From Plasmodium malariae (Eukaryota; Apicomplexa; Aconoidasida; Haemosporida; Plasmodiidae), in assembly GCF_900090045.1 (NCBI RefSeq), contig NC_041782.1, forward strand, positions 2,075,001-2,139,000: DNA of 64,000 nucleotides. The letters are read 5' to 3'. A program made the translations under genes and the position numbers. The notes under the pieces are model-generated. The model saw nothing but the letters and a program-made list of their open reading frames with translations, searched no databases and had not been told where the DNA came from. How positions within the stretch are numbered: the stretch's first letter is position 1; each line of letters starts with the position of its first letter. This document shows, one piece after another, positions 62,133 to 64,000 of this stretch.

Positions 62133-62914
62133 ATGAAAGATCCTTGTGAATATCTTGATAAAATAAACTTCAACACGAAAAGATTTCCCCAATATACTCA
62201 TGTACTCAATTATAACAAGTTCGACAAATATTTTATAAAACGTCCATTTGAAATGTTATATCTGCATTTTTATTTTATTATATTTTTATTTTTATTTTTA
62301 TTTAATTATATATATATTTTTTTTTTGCATGTATATAATAAAATTTAGTTGATAGAAAGCTGTCCTTCTGAGAATGAAAATGAAAAGATTGTAAGAATTT
62401 GTCGATGTTGGCAATCATCGAAATTCCCTTACTGTGATGACACACATAAGGTTAAATAGGAAGCCATAAATGCATGAGCATACAGATACGTGAATATATA
62501 CAAATATATATATATTTATATTATACATGAATGCTGATGTATATATTTTTATGTCCATACATAAGTGTATAGCGGTTTGTAAACATCAGCATTTATATAC
62601 ATATTCTATTTTTACCCCTTTCATAGATTTTCATTGAGAATGGAGACAGTGTTGGCCCTTATGTAGCAAAGTTAGTTAGCTATAAATTATCAGATGAAGA
62701 AAAATTGAAAAAGCAAAAATATAATGAAAAATATATAAAAATAAATAACAAATTGTCTTCTGATAAATCTTCTGTATTAAATGTGAGTGTCAACTGTAAA
62801 CCGTACATAAATTATAAATTAAAGAAATCTGTTCTTCTTTCATTTGTTGTCCTGACATCAGCGTTACTGTATGGTAAAAAAGAAAAATTAATTAACATAT
62901 ATTCAACTAATTAA
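62133..62914 (+). CDS. CDGSH iron-sulfur domain protein with C-terminal membrane anchor
   Basis: Binds a [2Fe-2S] cluster through three cysteines and one histidine. The core CRCWQSSKFPYCDDTH (nt about 62400-62447) keeps all four ligands; the usual CDG is CDD. GDSVGPYVAKL follows, as in mitoNEET (GDNVGPL). Exons 2 and 3 are secure: 2 ends at 62450 (phase 0) and 3 is 62627-62914. Exon 1 starts at 62133 (MKDPCEYLDKINFN). Its end is ambiguous: 62254 joined to 62360 keeps KRPFE before the core (166 residues), while 62201 joined to 62351 drops 18 residues. A single hydrophobic helix near the C-terminus (SVLLSFVVLTSALLY) with a basic tail suggests a tail anchor. In mitoNEET the anchor is N-terminal, so the topology is reversed. 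Likely on the mitochondrial or ER surface; not shown. Confidence 0.85.
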
Positions 62915-64000
62915 AACAGGGAAAGTGAATATTAAAAACGAAAATTTTTAATTATAACAAATATAATTTTCACATGATGCAATTATTTAGTGCAATATTA
63001 AGTATTAATTGGTATTTATTGCATACATTTTTGGTGTTATCGGATGGATGTAGATAATTGCATTTATAAATTTTTTTTTTTTTTGCAACATTTGTCTATA
63101 TGCATAAGTATGTGTGTGGATAAATATATATATATATATATGTGTGTACACATATATTTTTGCATAACGATTGAAGAGTTTTCTCATGAAATTTGAATTA
63201 AAGAAATAACAGTCATGTAAATAAATAACATTACATATAGGAGGAAAGTAGATATATCCCATTAACATATACGGAATGGCACAAATTAAATTTTGTCAAT
63301 TTTTTAAGTTTTTTGAAGTTGAATGATTAAAGAAAAACACATATAGTTATGTATATATATTTGTATGAATTCAAATATATATGCACTGAAAATAGTTAAA
63401 ATATATAACAATTACATTTTGGAGGAAGTGTTAAATATAAAACAATTTAATTATTTACATGGGTATTAAAAAATGAATAAAAAAAAAAAAAAATCATCAG
63501 TTTAACTTCTCAAAATTAGTGAAAAACAAAAAAAGCCAAATAACACAGAAATTAAAGAATAATTTTTATGTTAAATAGAAACAAATAATATATATACGAA
63601 TTACAATTATATAAATGTTTTATTGAAAAAGGACACATTAGTTTGGTAAATTTTTTATTTTTTTATTTTTTACCAAAAAATTAGAACATTTTTTGTAATG
63701 TTATAATTCATATTTATAAAGAAAATTAATATGAAAGTAGGATATGAATTATAACATATGAAATTCGAATCTTTGTATGGCATTTATTCGAATTTTAGTG
63801 ACTGTGCCTTTTACCATAGAACTGCAAATAGAGCATGTGATCGATGATTTGCCGGATTTTACATACCAAGGATTTCATTTTTGTTTTAAGCATATCGGAT
63901 GTACACTGTACATATGTAGATTATTAAGCCCATACAAATGGTCTATCACAATGTACATACAAACATAAAAATATATATATAAACAACTGCCCATACCAAC
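62915..64000. other. right-end flank with a possible partial gene
   Basis: AT-rich 3' flank of the CDGSH gene with (TA)n at 63124-63142. The patch 63777-63968 has higher GC and is open on both strands. On minus, 63795-63902 follows an acceptor-like TACAG and reads CTSDMLKTKMKS..., ending FYGKRHSH and stop; this could be the last exon of the next gene, whose body would lie beyond the window. On +, an ATG-led 63-codon frame overlaps it. No family match by eye. Confidence 0.4.

Overview
The window is nuclear DNA of a malaria parasite (Plasmodium). The signs are a very AT-rich background, long poly-T and (TA)n tracts between genes, short GT-AG introns with T-rich acceptors, and Asn-rich low-complexity inserts in otherwise recognisable proteins. 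Plasmodium-specific genes are present too: an alveolin, plasmoredoxin with its WCKYC site, and an ankyrin-DHHC palmitoyltransferase. As I remember it, the gene order matches the left arm of P. falciparum chromosome 3 in inverted orientation. The composition is less extreme than P. falciparum and far below the vivax/knowlesi group in GC, so a P. malariae- or P. ovale-like species is likely; I cannot settle which.

Layout: 1-3067 (+) alveolin of the inner membrane complex, 5' end outside the window; 5256-6628 (+) secreted PEBP-fold protein; 7368-9464 (-) Ariadne-type RBR ubiquitin ligase; 11503-12969 (+) mitochondrial BCKDH E2; 13707-14246 (-) plasmoredoxin; 15417-21371 (-) giant gamma-tubulin complex component; 23359-26064 (-) ankyrin-DHHC palmitoyltransferase in seven exons; 29670-30127 (+) RPB6; 32442-35890 (-) lipin-type phosphatidate phosphatase; 39179-43130 (+) Grc3/NOL9-like kinase interrupted by a poly-A frameshift; 44946-47264 (+) NSF; 50994-55043 (+) exportin-1; 58500-60438 (+) KH-domain RNA-binding protein; 62133-62914 (+) CDGSH iron-sulfur protein with a C-terminal membrane anchor.

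The genes are not an operon or a joint pathway. They are housekeeping and parasite-structure genes in conserved synteny, each with its own long flanks. I rebuilt introns by hand from splice sites, reading-phase agreement and family homology.

The intergenic space is 1-3.5 kb per gap and full of tandem repeats. It also holds short patches of raised GC that look like unannotated small genes or structured RNAs. The best is a two-exon, 48-residue, very basic protein at 56871-57163 (-) whose start resembles the LLPH family. Two GC-rich islands (about 28254-28441 and 47987-48128) may be non-coding RNAs. No phage, CRISPR, transposon, tRNA or rRNA was seen.
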